64,000 bases of DNA from Alloprevotella sp. (GTDB taxonomy: Bacteria > Bacteroidota > Bacteroidia > Bacteroidales > Bacteroidaceae). The notes under the pieces were generated by a model. It saw nothing but the letters and a program-made list of their open reading frames with translations, had not been told where the DNA came from and made no database searches. Positions 33,857 to 45,225 of this stretch are shown piece after piece. Each line of letters begins with the position of its first letter. Position 1 is the first letter of the stretch. The stretch is taken from positions 8,208-72,207 of the forward strand of contig JAFUXE010000009.1 in assembly GCA_017477205.1 (NCBI GenBank). The letters are read 5' to 3'. Both the position numbers and the translations under genes were made by a program.

Positions 33857-35416
33857 ATGCAAAAGATCATCATCCTCGACTTCGGCTCGCAGACCACGCA
33901 GCTCATAGGCCGCCGCCTGCGCGAGCTGGACACCTTCTGCGAAATCCTTCCCTACAACAAGTTTCCCAAGGACGATCCCGACATCATCGGCGTCATCCTG
34001 AGCGGTTCACCCTATAGCGTCTATGACCCCGAGGCATTCCAGATAGACCTCGCGGAGATTCGCGGGCGCTATCCCGTCCTGGGCATCTGCTACGGCGCGC
34101 AGTACATGGCGCATCACGGCGGCGGGCGCGTGGAACCTGCCGGCAGTCGCGAGTACGGACGCGCGAAGCTGCAAGACGTTGACGCGCAAAGCCCCCTGCT
34201 CCGTGGCATCGAGGCGGGCGCGCAGGTGTGGATGAGCCACGGCGACACCATCACGGCCCTGCCCGCAGGCTTCCGCCGAATCGCTTCGACGGAAAGTGTA
34301 GAGTTTGCAGCCTATCAAGCTGAGGACGAGCAGACTTACGCCGTACAGTTCCACCCCGAGGTGTTCCACTCCCTTTGCGGCATGCAGCTGCTCAGAAACT
34401 TCGCCGTAGGCATCTGCGGCAGCCGCCAGGAGTGGTCGCCCGCATCCTTCGTAGACACCACCGTGGCGGAGCTGAAGGCGCAACTGGGCAACGACCGCGT
34501 CATCCTGGGCCTCTCGGGAGGCGTGGATTCCAGCGTCTGCGCCGTCCTGCTGAACCGCGCCATCGGGCGGAACCTCACGTGCATCTTCGTGGACCACGGC
34601 ATGCTGCGCAAAAACGAGTTCCAGGACGTGCTGCGCGACTACGAATGCCTCGGCCTCAACGTCATCGGCGTGGATGCCTCGGAGAAGTTCTTCCGCGACC
34701 TCGAGGGCGTCACGGAGCCCGAGCAGAAGCGCAAAATCATCGGCCGCGACTTCGTGGAAGTGTTTAATGATGAAGCGAAGAAAATTGTCAATGGTCAATC
34801 GGTCAATGGTCAATGTCGTTGGCTGGCGCAGGGCACCATCTACCCCGACCGCATCGAGAGCCTCAACATCACGGGCAAGACCATCAAGAGCCACCACAAC
34901 GTGGGCGGCCTGCCCGAGGAGATGCACCTCCAGCTGTGCGAACCCTTGAAGTGGCTCTTTAAGGACGAGGTGCGACGCGTTGGACGTCAGCTTGGTATGC
35001 CCGAGCACCTCATCACGCGCCACCCCTTCCCCGGCCCCGGCCTCGCCGTCCGCATCCTGGGCGACATCACGCCCGAAAAGGTGCGCGTCCTGCAAGACGC
35101 CGACGACATCTTCATCCGCGGACTGCGCGAATGGAAGACCGAGGACGGCGACACGCTGTACAACAAGGTATGGCAGGCGGGCGTCATCCTGCTCCCCGTG
35201 CAGAGCGTGGGCGTCATGGGCGACGAGCGCACCTACGAGAAGGCCGTCGCCCTGCGTGCCGTCACCAGTTCGGACGCCATGACGGCCGACTGGGCGCACC
35301 TGCCCTACGACTTCCTTGCAGAGGTATCGAACAGCATCATCCGCAACGTGCGCGGCGTGAACCGCGTCTGCTACGACATCTCCTCGAAACCGCCTTCGAC
35401 AATAGAGTGGGAATGA
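33857..35416 (+). CDS. guaA: GMP synthase (glutamine-hydrolysing), with a heptamer-derived insertion
   Basis: Converts XMP to GMP using glutamine. 519 residues: class I amidotransferase domain with catalytic Cys78 in [10 protein letters not shown] and the His/Glu segment [13 protein letters not shown]-pyrophosphatase domain with [12 protein letters not shown] near 215; C-terminal dimerisation domain ending KPPSTIEWE. Near residue 311 the usual KKI..(K/R)[10 protein letters not shown] junction is interrupted by VNGQSVNGQ, encoded by GTCAATG heptamers. The frame is intact, and the insertion lies just before the conserved [10 protein letters not shown]. It may be tolerated as a surface loop. Confidence 0.96.
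   Translation: MQKIIILDFGSQTTQLIGRRLRELDTFCEILPYNKFPKDDPDIIGVILSGSPYSVYDPEAFQIDLAEIRGRYPVLGICYGAQYMAHHGGGRVEPAGSREYGRAKLQDVDAQSPLLRGIEAGAQVWMSHGDTITALPAGFRRIASTESVEFAAYQAEDEQTYAVQFHPEVFHSLCGMQLLRNFAVGICGSRQEWSPASFVDTTVAELKAQLGNDRVILGLSGGVDSSVCAVLLNRAIGRNLTCIFVDHGMLRKNEFQDVLRDYECLGLNVIGVDASEKFFRDLEGVTEPEQKRKIIGRDFVEVFNDEAKKIVNGQSVNGQCRWLAQGTIYPDRIESLNITGKTIKSHHNVGGLPEEMHLQLCEPLKWLFKDEVRRVGRQLGMPEHLITRHPFPGPGLAVRILGDITPEKVRVLQDADDIFIRGLREWKTEDGDTLYNKVWQAGVILLPVQSVGVMGDERTYEKAVALRAVTSSDAMTADWAHLPYDFLAEVSNSIIRNVRGVNRVCYDISSKPPSTIEWE
34787..34815 (+). repeat. Heptamer array inside guaA
   Basis: GTCAATG, GTCAATC, one G, GTCAATG, GTCAATG. It is translated within guaA. The same 7-mer family occurs before cysS (TCAATGG) and, on the other strand, at the dihydroorotase start (ATTGACC). 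Confidence 0.85.
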
Positions 35417-35578
35417 TGCGTAGCATCTTCTCCGAGCTTTTCAGCGTACGTCAGCCCTGAGGGACGCAGTTCCGAAGAGGCTGGTGCGCGAAAAGAAAAG
35501 CGAGGTAATGATGCGCCCCAAATGCTTTCCAGCGTACGTCATCCAAAATGGCAAAAGCGCACAAAAACGGGGCGAAAC

Positions 35579-35610
35579 TTTGCCATTCCCACAACAATTA
35601 TTACTTTTGC
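35579..35610 (+). promoter_or_regulatory. Promoter for bamD
   Basis: TTTG (35579-35582), 19 bases, TACTTTTGC (35602-35610). The ATG is 30 bases downstream. Confidence 0.75.
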
Positions 35611-35639
35611 GCGCGTTTTACGCAGAAAGATACACTCCT

Positions 35640-36470
35640 ATGAAGCGAATACTCCCCATACTGCTTGCCGTAGTCCTCGTCCTGACAGGATGCCAGGGCT
35701 ATAACGCCTTGCAGAAAACACGGGACTACTCCTACAAGTACGAGGTGGCCAAGCAATACTTCGCCGAAGGACAGTACAACCGCGCCGCCATACTGCTGCA
35801 AGAAGTCGTGAAGCCGCTGAAAGGTACCGACCGAGGCGAAGAATCGCTGTACCTGATGGGCCTCTCGAACCTTCGCGCATGCAACTATGAGGTAGCCTCC
35901 AACACGTTCAAGACGTACTACAAGAGCTACCCCAAAGGCCACTATGCAGAGGAGGCACGCTACAACAGCGCGATGGCCCTCTACCTCTCCGTACCCGAAC
36001 CAAAGCTGGACCAGAGTGCGACCTACGAAGCCGTATCGGAGTTCCAGAACTTCATCGACACGCACCCCGCTTCCCGCCTTCGCGCCGACGCCCAGGACCG
36101 CATCTTTGAATTGCAGGAGATTCTCGTGGAAAAAGAGTATCTCTCCGCAAAGTACTACTACGACCTGGGCACCTACTTCCTCAACGGCGGCAACGGAAAC
36201 TACAACGCCTGCATCGTGACGGCAGAAAACGCCATCAAGGACTATCCCTTCACCAGCCGCCGCGAGGACTTCGCCTTCCTCATCCTGAAAGCACGCTTCG
36301 ACTATGCCAAGAACAGCATTGAGACGAAGCAGGAAGAGCGCTACAACGCAGCCATTGACGAATACTACGGATTCCTGAGCGAGTATCCCGAGTCCCGGCA
36401 CCTCAAGGAGGCCAACGAATACCTCGCCAGTGTGCCGAAACAGTATCGCCGACAGAGTGCGGACGAATGA
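35640..36470 (+). CDS. bamD: Outer membrane protein assembly factor BamD
   Basis: Lipoprotein of the BAM complex, inserting beta-barrel proteins into the outer membrane. 276 residues from the ATG at 35640 (MKRILPILLAVVLVLTGCQG; lipidated Cys18). TPR-like repeats follow: YEVAKQYFAEGQYNRAAILL, YLMGLSNLRACNYEVASNTF, AMALYLSVPEPKLDQSATYE, FQNFIDTHPASRL. A longer in-frame start (35484) precedes the promoter. It is followed by rpoZ, the usual Bacteroidota order. Confidence 0.92.
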   Translation: MKRILPILLAVVLVLTGCQGYNALQKTRDYSYKYEVAKQYFAEGQYNRAAILLQEVVKPLKGTDRGEESLYLMGLSNLRACNYEVASNTFKTYYKSYPKGHYAEEARYNSAMALYLSVPEPKLDQSATYEAVSEFQNFIDTHPASRLRADAQDRIFELQEILVEKEYLSAKYYYDLGTYFLNGGNGNYNACIVTAENAIKDYPFTSRREDFAFLILKARFDYAKNSIETKQEERYNAAIDEYYGFLSEYPESRHLKEANEYLASVPKQYRRQSADE

Positions 36471-36548
36471 AAGGCCGCATTCCGGCAAAGACAAAAACAA
36501 CAAACAAAACAATAGCAGGAGACTGCACCCAAACAAAACCATCCCACA

Positions 36549-36890
36549 ATGGATTACAGAAAAAGTAAAGCCCCCACACAGACACAGACCTACAACGTGA
36601 TGGACTTCGCACGCGGTACGGGCAACATCTACGAGAGCGTAGCCGTCATGTCGAAGCGTGCAAACCAGATTTCCGCACAGATGAAGGAAGACCTCAGCCG
36701 CAAGCTGAAGGAATTTGCCTCCGGAAACGACAATCTGGAAGAGACGTTCGAGAATCGCGAGCAGATAGAAATCTCCCGCTACTACGAGAAACTGCCCAAG
36801 GCAACGCTCATGGCGCAGGACGAATACCTCCACGACCGCATCTATCACCGCAACCCGGCAAAGGAGAAGGAGAACATCGACGCGCAGTAA
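36549..36890 (+). CDS. rpoZ: RNA polymerase omega subunit
   Basis: 113 residues, the Bacteroidota form of omega, which helps fold the beta-prime subunit. NVMDFARGTGNIYESVAVMS, the KRANQIS segment, and the C-terminal LPKATLMAQDEYLHDRIYHR are characteristic. It lies between bamD and a DUF4293 membrane protein, an arrangement common in this phylum. Confidence 0.88.
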   Translation: MDYRKSKAPTQTQTYNVMDFARGTGNIYESVAVMSKRANQISAQMKEDLSRKLKEFASGNDNLEETFENREQIEISRYYEKLPKATLMAQDEYLHDRIYHRNPAKEKENIDAQ

Positions 36891-36936
36891 GCCGTCGCTG
36901 CCCTCCCCTGCCCCGCGCCTTCACACATCCCCCGTC

Positions 36937-37404
36937 ATGATACAACGCATACAGAGCGTATATCTCCTTTTGGCCGGAATCCTTCCGGCCTTTACCTTCA
37001 CTACGCCCCTGGCACGCTTCAGCCTCGGCGAAGATGCCTTCCTGACGCTCAGCTCGCTGGGACTTCGCGCCACGGGAACGCCGCAGCCCACCGCCACGCA
37101 GCCCGTCTATCTGGCACTGGCCCTGCTGGCTGTGCTCCTCATGCTGCTCTCCGTGCTGAACATCTTTGGCTACAAGAATCGCAAGCGCCAGGTGCGCGTC
37201 TGCAACTGGAGCGTAGCCCTTGCCGTTGCCTGGTACGCCGCATACGTAGGTATCTGCGCCATGTTCACACAGCAGACCGGCACCGCCTTCACGCCCGCAC
37301 TTTGCGCCGCGCTGCCTTTCCTGACGCTCGCATTCACGCTCCTGGCGCGCCGCAGCATCAAGAAGGACGAGGAGCTGGTGCGCGCCGCCGACAGAATACG
37401 CTAA
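36937..37404 (+). CDS. DUF4293 membrane protein
   Basis: 155-residue inner-membrane protein with four hydrophobic segments (VYLLLAGILPAFTFTTPL; VYLALALLAVLLMLLSVLNI; WSVALAVAWYAAYVGICAMF; LCAALPFLTLAFTLLA) and a positively charged end (RRSIKKDEELVRAADRIR). MIQRIQSVYLLLA is the conserved DUF4293 start. Function unknown; in Bacteroidota it is typically found next to rpoZ. Confidence 0.85.
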   Translation: MIQRIQSVYLLLAGILPAFTFTTPLARFSLGEDAFLTLSSLGLRATGTPQPTATQPVYLALALLAVLLMLLSVLNIFGYKNRKRQVRVCNWSVALAVAWYAAYVGICAMFTQQTGTAFTPALCAALPFLTLAFTLLARRSIKKDEELVRAADRIR

Positions 37405-37932
37405 CCGCACAGCAGAGGCACGCACAAGCCAAACGGCACACGTAAAATAAATAAATGTACGCGCGCGCGAAGAAATACGTGCCTTTCAAACACACGACAT
37501 CCCCATCCATTGCGCTCAACGACGCACAAACGCCTTACGCTATGTCACTAAACAAAGTTATGCTCATCGGGAACGTAGGCAAAGACCCCGTCATCCGATA
37601 CATCGAAGGAGGCATCTGCACCGCAAGCCTCACGTTGGCCACCAGCACTCCCGGCTACACGCTCCCCAACGGCACCACGGTGCCCGACAGGACGGAATGG
37701 CACAACGTGCTGCTGTGGAGGAAACTGGCAGAAATCGTGGAACGCTATGTCCACAAAGGCGACAAACTCTACATCGAGGGGGAGTTGCGCACCCGGAACT
37801 GGACGGACAAGAAGGGACAAACCCACTACGTGACGGAAGTGTGGGCGAAGGAAATGGAAATGCTCACGCCACGAGGCTATCGCGAAGGCGCGCCGTCGCA
37901 GTCGCAAGTCTCGGAATCCACGCCGCAAGACG

Positions 37933-40286
<2,354 letters not shown>

Positions 40287-40313
40287 AAAGGCGGTAAACA
40301 AACAAAACATTCT

Positions 40314-40997
40314 ATGAAAAAGCATCACAACACGCAAGAAGAACGAGAAATAGAGGTTAAGGACCTTGACAAAGAAGTAGAGGAGACGACGGCTGAGGCA
40401 TCGCAGGGCGGAGACGAAGCCGCCAGCGCCCCGGAAGATGCGGAGAACGCAGGAAACGAAGGCGCGAAAACGGAAAACGAAGGCACGGAACCTGAGGGCG
40501 GAAGCACGAACGCCGAGTCCGAAGAGGAGAAAGAGCCCACCGCAGAGGAAAAGCTCGAAGCCGCAGAGCAGGAAATCGCCCGCCTGAAGGACCTCTACCT
40601 GCGCAGCGTGGCAGAATTTGACAATTTCCGCCGTCGCACGCTGAAGGAGAAGAGCGAACTCATCCTGAACGGAGGCGCACGCGTCATCGAAAACCTGCTT
40701 CCCGTCCTCGACGACTTGGAGCGCGCCGAGGCCAACATGTCTTCCGACGCCGACGTTGACACGCTGCGGCAGGGCGTGGAGCTCATCGCCAAGAAGCTCA
40801 CCGACACCCTGGCGCACCAAGGCCTCAAGCGGATGGAAACCGAAGGCGCAACGTTCGACACCGACTACCACGAAGCCATCGCCCTCGTGCCTACGGACGA
40901 CGACGAGAAGAAAGGAAAAGTCATTGACTGCGTAGCCACCGGCTACATGCTCAACGACCGCGTGCTTCGCCATGCGAAGGTGGCGGTGGGACAATAG
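40314..40997 (+). CDS. grpE: GrpE nucleotide exchange factor
   Basis: Co-chaperone that releases ADP from DnaK. 227 residues. The first 80 or so are very acidic, low-complexity sequence (DAENAGNEGAKTENEGTEPE), longer than usual. Then come the coiled coil (EIARLKDLYLRSVAEFDNFR) and the C-terminal beta domain (DTDYHEAIALVPTDD, VIDCVATGYMLNDRVLRHAK). It lies 45 bases upstream of dnaJ and is surely co-transcribed; dnaK is not in the window. Confidence 0.95.
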   Translation: MKKHHNTQEEREIEVKDLDKEVEETTAEASQGGDEAASAPEDAENAGNEGAKTENEGTEPEGGSTNAESEEEKEPTAEEKLEAAEQEIARLKDLYLRSVAEFDNFRRRTLKEKSELILNGGARVIENLLPVLDDLERAEANMSSDADVDTLRQGVELIAKKLTDTLAHQGLKRMETEGATFDTDYHEAIALVPTDDDEKKGKVIDCVATGYMLNDRVLRHAKVAVGQ

Positions 40998-41042
40998 GAT
41001 GCCTTGCAGTCAGAGACCCTTGTTTTTTAGTTTACAAGCGCT

Positions 41043-42191
41043 ATGAAAGAGGATTACTACGAAATACTTGGCGTGCAACGCACGGCAACGGCTGACGAAA
41101 TCAAGAAAGCGTTTCGCCAGCTGGCTTTGAAATACCACCCCGACCGCAATCCGGGCGACAAGGAAGCCGAGGAGAAGTTCAAGAAAGTGGCTGAAGCCTA
41201 CGACGTCCTGCGCGATCCGGAGAAGCGTCAGCGCTACGACCAGTTCGGCCATGCGGGCGTGAACGGGGCCGGCGGCGGCTTCAACGCCAGCGAGATGGAC
41301 ATCAACGATATCTTCTCCCACTTCGGCGACATTTTCGAAGGCATGGGCTTCGGCGGATTCTCCGGCTTCAGCCGGGGCGCACGCACGCGCCGCTACAAAG
41401 GCGGCGACCTGCGCCTGAAAGTACGCCTGACCTTGCAGGAAATGGCCGCCGGGACGAAGAAAAAGTTCAAGGTGAAGAAGGACGTCAACTGTCCGGAATG
41501 TCACGGAACGGGATGCGAAGGCGGCCATCAGCCCGAAACCTGCCCCACGTGTCACGGCACGGGCTACGTCGTGCAGGCACGGCAGAGCTTCTTCGGCATG
41601 GTGCAGTCGCAGAGTCCCTGTCCGCATTGTCACGGCGAGGGAACCGTCATCACGCATCCCTGCTCCCACTGCCACGGGGACGGCGTCGTGAAGGGCGAAG
41701 AAGTCGTGGAAGTGACCATCCCCGCAGGCGTGGACGGCAACATGGTGCTTAACGTTCCCGGAAAAGGCAATGCCGCAAAGCACGGCGGCGTACCGGGCGA
41801 CATCGAAGTGCACATCGAAGCCATTCCGAGCGAGGACTTCATCCGTGACGGACAGGACCTCATCTACAATCTCCTGCTTTCCGTCCCGCAGGCCACGCTG
41901 GGCTGCGACGTCGAGATACCGACCATCGACGGGCGCGTGCGCATCAAAATCAAACCCGGCACGCAGCCGGGCACGACGCTACGCCTGCGCGGAAAGGGAA
42001 TGCCCGCCGTCAGCGGCTACGGGTACGGCACGGGCGACATCGTCGTCAACGTAAGCGTCTATATCCCCGAAGCCCCCAGCGCCGGCGTGCGCCAAAACCT
42101 CTCCAGCGTCGCTTCGGACAAGAGCTTCGAGCCCACGCCGGGCGCGAAAGAACGCATCTTCAAATCCTTCAGGAACTATTTCGGCTCGTGA
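41043..42191 (+). CDS. dnaJ: Chaperone DnaJ
   Basis: Hsp40 co-chaperone stimulating DnaK. 382 residues: J domain with the HPD tripeptide in [11 protein letters not shown] (about 34-36); Gly/Phe-rich linker ([20 protein letters not shown]); four CxxCxGxG zinc-binding repeats ([32 protein letters not shown]); C-terminal substrate-binding domains. It is followed after 2 bases by a heptamer array that separates it from folC. Confidence 0.97.
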   Translation: MKEDYYEILGVQRTATADEIKKAFRQLALKYHPDRNPGDKEAEEKFKKVAEAYDVLRDPEKRQRYDQFGHAGVNGAGGGFNASEMDINDIFSHFGDIFEGMGFGGFSGFSRGARTRRYKGGDLRLKVRLTLQEMAAGTKKKFKVKKDVNCPECHGTGCEGGHQPETCPTCHGTGYVVQARQSFFGMVQSQSPCPHCHGEGTVITHPCSHCHGDGVVKGEEVVEVTIPAGVDGNMVLNVPGKGNAAKHGGVPGDIEVHIEAIPSEDFIRDGQDLIYNLLLSVPQATLGCDVEIPTIDGRVRIKIKPGTQPGTTLRLRGKGMPAVSGYGYGTGDIVVNVSVYIPEAPSAGVRQNLSSVASDKSFEPTPGAKERIFKSFRNYFGS

Positions 42192-42193
42192 AC

Positions 42194-42263
42194 CGTTTGA
42201 CGTTAAACCATAACCGTTAAACGTTAAACCGTAAACGACGGACGTTAAACCGTAAACGTCAAA
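42194..42263. repeat. Heptamer array, ten units, between dnaJ and folC
   Basis: Ten 7-base units in strict phase: CGTTTGA, CGTTAAA, CCATAAC, CGTTAAA, CGTTAAA, CCGTAAA, CGACGGA, CGTTAAA, CCGTAAA, CGTCAAA. It starts two bases after the dnaJ stop and ends 17 bases before the folC start. Confidence 0.85.
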
Positions 42264-42280
42264 ACATCTAAGAATAAGCA

Positions 42281-43585
42281 TTGAACTACTCCGAAACTGT
42301 AGCCTATCTGTATAATTCCGCCCCCCTCTTTCAACAGAAGGGGGCGGGTGCCTATAAGCCCGGCTTGCAGACGACGCACAGCCTGGACGCTTATCTGGGC
42401 CATCCCCACAGGCATTTCCCCGCCATCCACGTAGGCGGCACGAACGGCAAGGGCAGCACGTGCCACACGCTGGCCGCCATCCTGCAAGCCGCAGGCCTTC
42501 GCGTGGGACTTTTCACCAGTCCCCACCTCGTGGACTTCCGGGAACGCATCCGCATCAACGGCCAGAAGATGCCTGAGGCCTACGTCGTGGACTTCGTGGA
42601 GAGGCACCGCGCCTTCTTCGAGCCCCTGCATCCCTCCTTCTTTGAGCTTACAACGGCGATGGCCTTCCGCTATTTCGCGGACGAAAACGTGGACATCGCC
42701 GTCATCGAGGTGGGACTTGGCGGACGCCTTGACTGCACAAACATCATCACGCCCCTGCTCAGCGTCATCACGAACATAAGCCTCGACCACACCGCCCTGC
42801 TCGGCGACACGCCGGAAGCCATCGCGCGGGAAAAGGCAGGTATCTTCAAGGCAGGCATACCCGCCCTCGTGGGCGAGACGACGCCCGCAACGCGCCGCGT
42901 CTTCGCAGAAACGGCACAGGCCGTGGGAGCACCCGTCGCCTTTGCCGAGGACGAAAGGGAAATCCTCGCCGCGCACCCCGGCGACGACGGCCTCATGCAC
43001 TATGAAACGCGCAGCTTCGGCCCGATAGAAAGCCAGCTGACGGGACTCTGCCAGCCCCTGAACGCCAACACGGTGCTCTGCGCCGTGCGCCTGCTGCGGG
43101 AGACGTCGCTCTCCCCTGCCCTGACGGACGAAAACGTGCGCCGGGGATTCCGCACCGTCTGCGACGCCACGGGGCTCCTCGGCCGCTGGCAGACCCTGCA
43201 GCAGCAGCCGCTCGTCATCGCCGACACGGGCCACAACGCGGGCGGCTGGGACTACCTCTCGCGCCAACTCTCCGCGCTGGCATCGCGTCCCGAGGGCCGC
43301 CTCTTCTGCCTGCTCGGCTTCGCCGCCGACAAGGACGTAAACGCCATCCTCCCCCTGCTGCCGCCGTCGGCCACCTACCTTTGGACGCAGGCCTCCGTGG
43401 ACCGCGCCATGAAGGCCGACGTGCTGGCCGCAAAGGCGCAGGAGGCGGGACTTCCGGGCCGCAGTTTCCGGAGCGTGAAGCACGCGCTCGCCACCGCCCT
43501 GCGCGAAGCCGCTCCGCAGGATGCCATCTTCGTAGGCGGCAGCACCTTCGTCGTTGCCGACGCATTGCAGGAAACGGAAGGCTGA
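42281..43585 (+). CDS. folC: Dihydrofolate / folylpolyglutamate synthase
   Basis: Adds glutamate to dihydropteroate and folates. 434 residues. The P-loop is HVGGTNGKGSTCHTLAAIL near 52-70; FTSPHLVDFRERIRING and VIEVGLGGRLDCTNII are Mur-ligase-type motifs; GHNAGGWDYL is the C-terminal domain signature. The first codon appears to be TTG (42281): no in-frame ATG lies near, and NYSETVAYLY is a normal FolC start. A three-base promoter-like match was not found in the gap, so it is probably read from the grpE-dnaJ transcript. Confidence 0.93.
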   Translation: MNYSETVAYLYNSAPLFQQKGAGAYKPGLQTTHSLDAYLGHPHRHFPAIHVGGTNGKGSTCHTLAAILQAAGLRVGLFTSPHLVDFRERIRINGQKMPEAYVVDFVERHRAFFEPLHPSFFELTTAMAFRYFADENVDIAVIEVGLGGRLDCTNIITPLLSVITNISLDHTALLGDTPEAIAREKAGIFKAGIPALVGETTPATRRVFAETAQAVGAPVAFAEDEREILAAHPGDDGLMHYETRSFGPIESQLTGLCQPLNANTVLCAVRLLRETSLSPALTDENVRRGFRTVCDATGLLGRWQTLQQQPLVIADTGHNAGGWDYLSRQLSALASRPEGRLFCLLGFAADKDVNAILPLLPPSATYLWTQASVDRAMKADVLAAKAQEAGLPGRSFRSVKHALATALREAAPQDAIFVGGSTFVVADALQETEG

Positions 43586-43602
43586 AGCCTCTTCATCCAT
43601 CG

Positions 43603-43690
43603 ACCACGTACGTGAAATGAAGAAACCACGTACGTGAAATCATAAAACCACCGTCGTGAGATATAAAAACCACGACGGTGGTTTTTGCGC
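43603..43690. repeat. 22-base tandem array, four units, with CACGTACGTG core
   Basis: Units start at 43603, 43625, 43647 and 43669, each beginning ACCAC. The first two hold the perfect palindrome CACGTACGTG; the last two hold CACCGTCGTG and CACGACGGTG, which pair with each other. Confidence 0.8.
43644..43685 (+). terminator. Terminator after folC
   Basis: Perfect 15-base stem, AAAACCACCGTCGTG (43644-43658) with CACGACGGTGGTTTT (43671-43685), 12-base loop, then T. It is built from the third and fourth repeat units. Confidence 0.75.
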
Positions 43691-43713
43691 AAGGTGCCTT
43701 TTGGAAGGGCGTC

Positions 43714-43844
43714 TTAAGGGCATCGGAGGGCGTTCCAAAGCCTTTGGGGGAGCGTTTCAAGGGCATCGGGAGAGCGTTTCAAGGGCATCGGAGGGCGTTC
43801 CAAAGCCTTTGGGGGAGCGTTTCAAGGGCATCGGGAGAGCATCC
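43714..43844. repeat. 22-base tandem array with two unit types
   Basis: Units start at 43714, 43736, 43758, 43780, 43801 and 43823 (22 bases; one of 21). Type A begins CAAGGGCATCGG and type B begins CAAAGCCTTTGGGG (the latter with inverted repeat CCAAAG-C-CTTTGG across the junction). Order A B A A B A. Confidence 0.8.
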
Positions 43845-43923
43845 AACCCTTCGCGCCCGTCGCATAATGCGCACGCGCGAAGAGGCGGAAAGCAGAAAAG
43901 TAAGCATTTTTCAGGCAGAAAAC

Positions 43924-43954
43924 TTGTACTTTCCGCCGACATGCGCTATTTTTG
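43924..43954 (+). promoter_or_regulatory. Promoter for dnaN
   Basis: TTG (43924-43926), 20 bases, TATTTTTG (43947-43954). The leader to the ATG at 44032 is about 70 bases. Confidence 0.65.
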
Positions 43955-44031
43955 TGCCTGATTTGGCCTTATGCAGCAGGCACAAGGCAGACACGACGAC
44001 ACATAAAAACAACACAAATAATCAGAGAAAC

Positions 44032-45156
44032 ATGAAATTCGTAATCTCAAGCTCAGTCCTCTCATCGCGCATGCAGACCATCGGGCGCGTCATCGTGGCG
44101 AAGAACAACCTTCCCATCCTGGACTGCTTCCTCTTTGAAGTGAAAGACAACCAGCTGACGCTGACCGCCTCGGACAACGAGACGACGCTCAGCACCGTCA
44201 TGGACCTCGCGGAGGCCGACGCCAACATCCGCTTCGCGGCAAACGCCAAGACCGTCCAGGACGCCATCAAGGAAATCCCCGACCAGCCGCTGGAAATCTA
44301 CGTGAACGAGAAGAACATGGAGGTGACGGTCGAGTACCGCAACGGTAAGTACAACTTCATGGCGCAGCCGGCCGACGAGTATCCCGTGCCGATGACGCCC
44401 GCCGAAGGCAGTCCCGAGCTCCACATCGAGGCTCCGCGCCTCCTTGACAACGTAGGGCGCGCCCTGTTTGCTACCGCCGACGATGCCCTCCGCCCCGTGA
44501 TGAACGGCATATTCTTCGACATCCAGACCGACTCCCTCACGGTCGTGGCCAGCGACGGCCAGAAGCTGGCATGCAGCACGAGCCTCGGCGTGACATCCCC
44601 CGCCGCCGGTTCCTTCATCATCCACAAGAAGCCCTCCATGCTCCTCAAGAACATCCTGGCCAAGACCGAGGAAGTCGTGACCATCGCCTTTGACGGCCGC
44701 AACGCCGAGATTCGCACGGAGAACTACCGCATGGCCTGCCGCCTCATCGAAGGCAAGTACCCCAACTACCGCAGCGTCATCCCGAAGGACAACCCCAACG
44801 TGGCCACCGTCAACCGCGAGGCCCTCATCGCCGCCTTGCGCCGCACGCTGATTTTCTCCAGCGTCGTCAGCTCGCTCATCAAGCTGCGCATTGACAACAG
44901 CAAGCTCACCGTATCCTCCAGCGACCTTGACTTCGCGATGAGCGCCGAGGAGTCCCTGCTGTGCGACTACGCAGGCGCGCCGCTGACCATCGGCTTCAAG
45001 GGCCCCTTCCTCCTGGAGCTTCTCAACAATCTCTCGGGCGAGGAAGTCATCATCCGCCTTGCCGACGGCACGCGCGCAGGCGTCATCGTCCCTGCGGAGC
45101 AGAAGGAGAACGAAGAAGTCCTCATGCTGCTCATGCCGCTCATGATTAACGACTGA
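44032..45156 (+). CDS. dnaN: DNA polymerase III beta sliding clamp
   Basis: Ring-shaped processivity clamp, 374 residues from the ATG at 44032 (MKFVISSSVLSSRMQTIGRV). Three clamp domains are visible: DNETTLSTVMDLAEADANIR in domain 1, PVMNGIFFDIQTDSLTVVAS in domain 2, FKGPFLLELLNNLSGEEVII in domain 3, ending VLMLLMPLMIND. dnaA and recF are not adjacent. It is followed by an exonuclease gene, which may work with the clamp. Confidence 0.96.
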   Translation: MKFVISSSVLSSRMQTIGRVIVAKNNLPILDCFLFEVKDNQLTLTASDNETTLSTVMDLAEADANIRFAANAKTVQDAIKEIPDQPLEIYVNEKNMEVTVEYRNGKYNFMAQPADEYPVPMTPAEGSPELHIEAPRLLDNVGRALFATADDALRPVMNGIFFDIQTDSLTVVASDGQKLACSTSLGVTSPAAGSFIIHKKPSMLLKNILAKTEEVVTIAFDGRNAEIRTENYRMACRLIEGKYPNYRSVIPKDNPNVATVNREALIAALRRTLIFSSVVSSLIKLRIDNSKLTVSSSDLDFAMSAEESLLCDYAGAPLTIGFKGPFLLELLNNLSGEEVIIRLADGTRAGVIVPAEQKENEEVLMLLMPLMIND

Positions 45157-45225
45157 CAAAGAGGCACCCGCGCGGCTTCCTGAAGCATTTCCGGCAGGCC
45201 GCGCAGGCCTTTTCAAGATAGCAAT

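Larger units (their letters stand above)
43586..44031. other. Intergenic region between folC and dnaN
   Basis: 446 bases. In order: 22-base repeats 43603-43690, whose last units form a terminator; a second 22-base array 43714-43844; an unassigned stretch; the dnaN promoter (43924-43954); and an A-rich leader. The open frame running into dnaN from 43678 is repeat-derived and not considered coding. Confidence 0.8.

Noticed and set aside
43678..44031. 118-residue N-terminal extension of dnaN
   Set aside because: It is translated repeat DNA and lies upstream of and across the likely promoter; MKFVISSS at 44032 is the conserved start.
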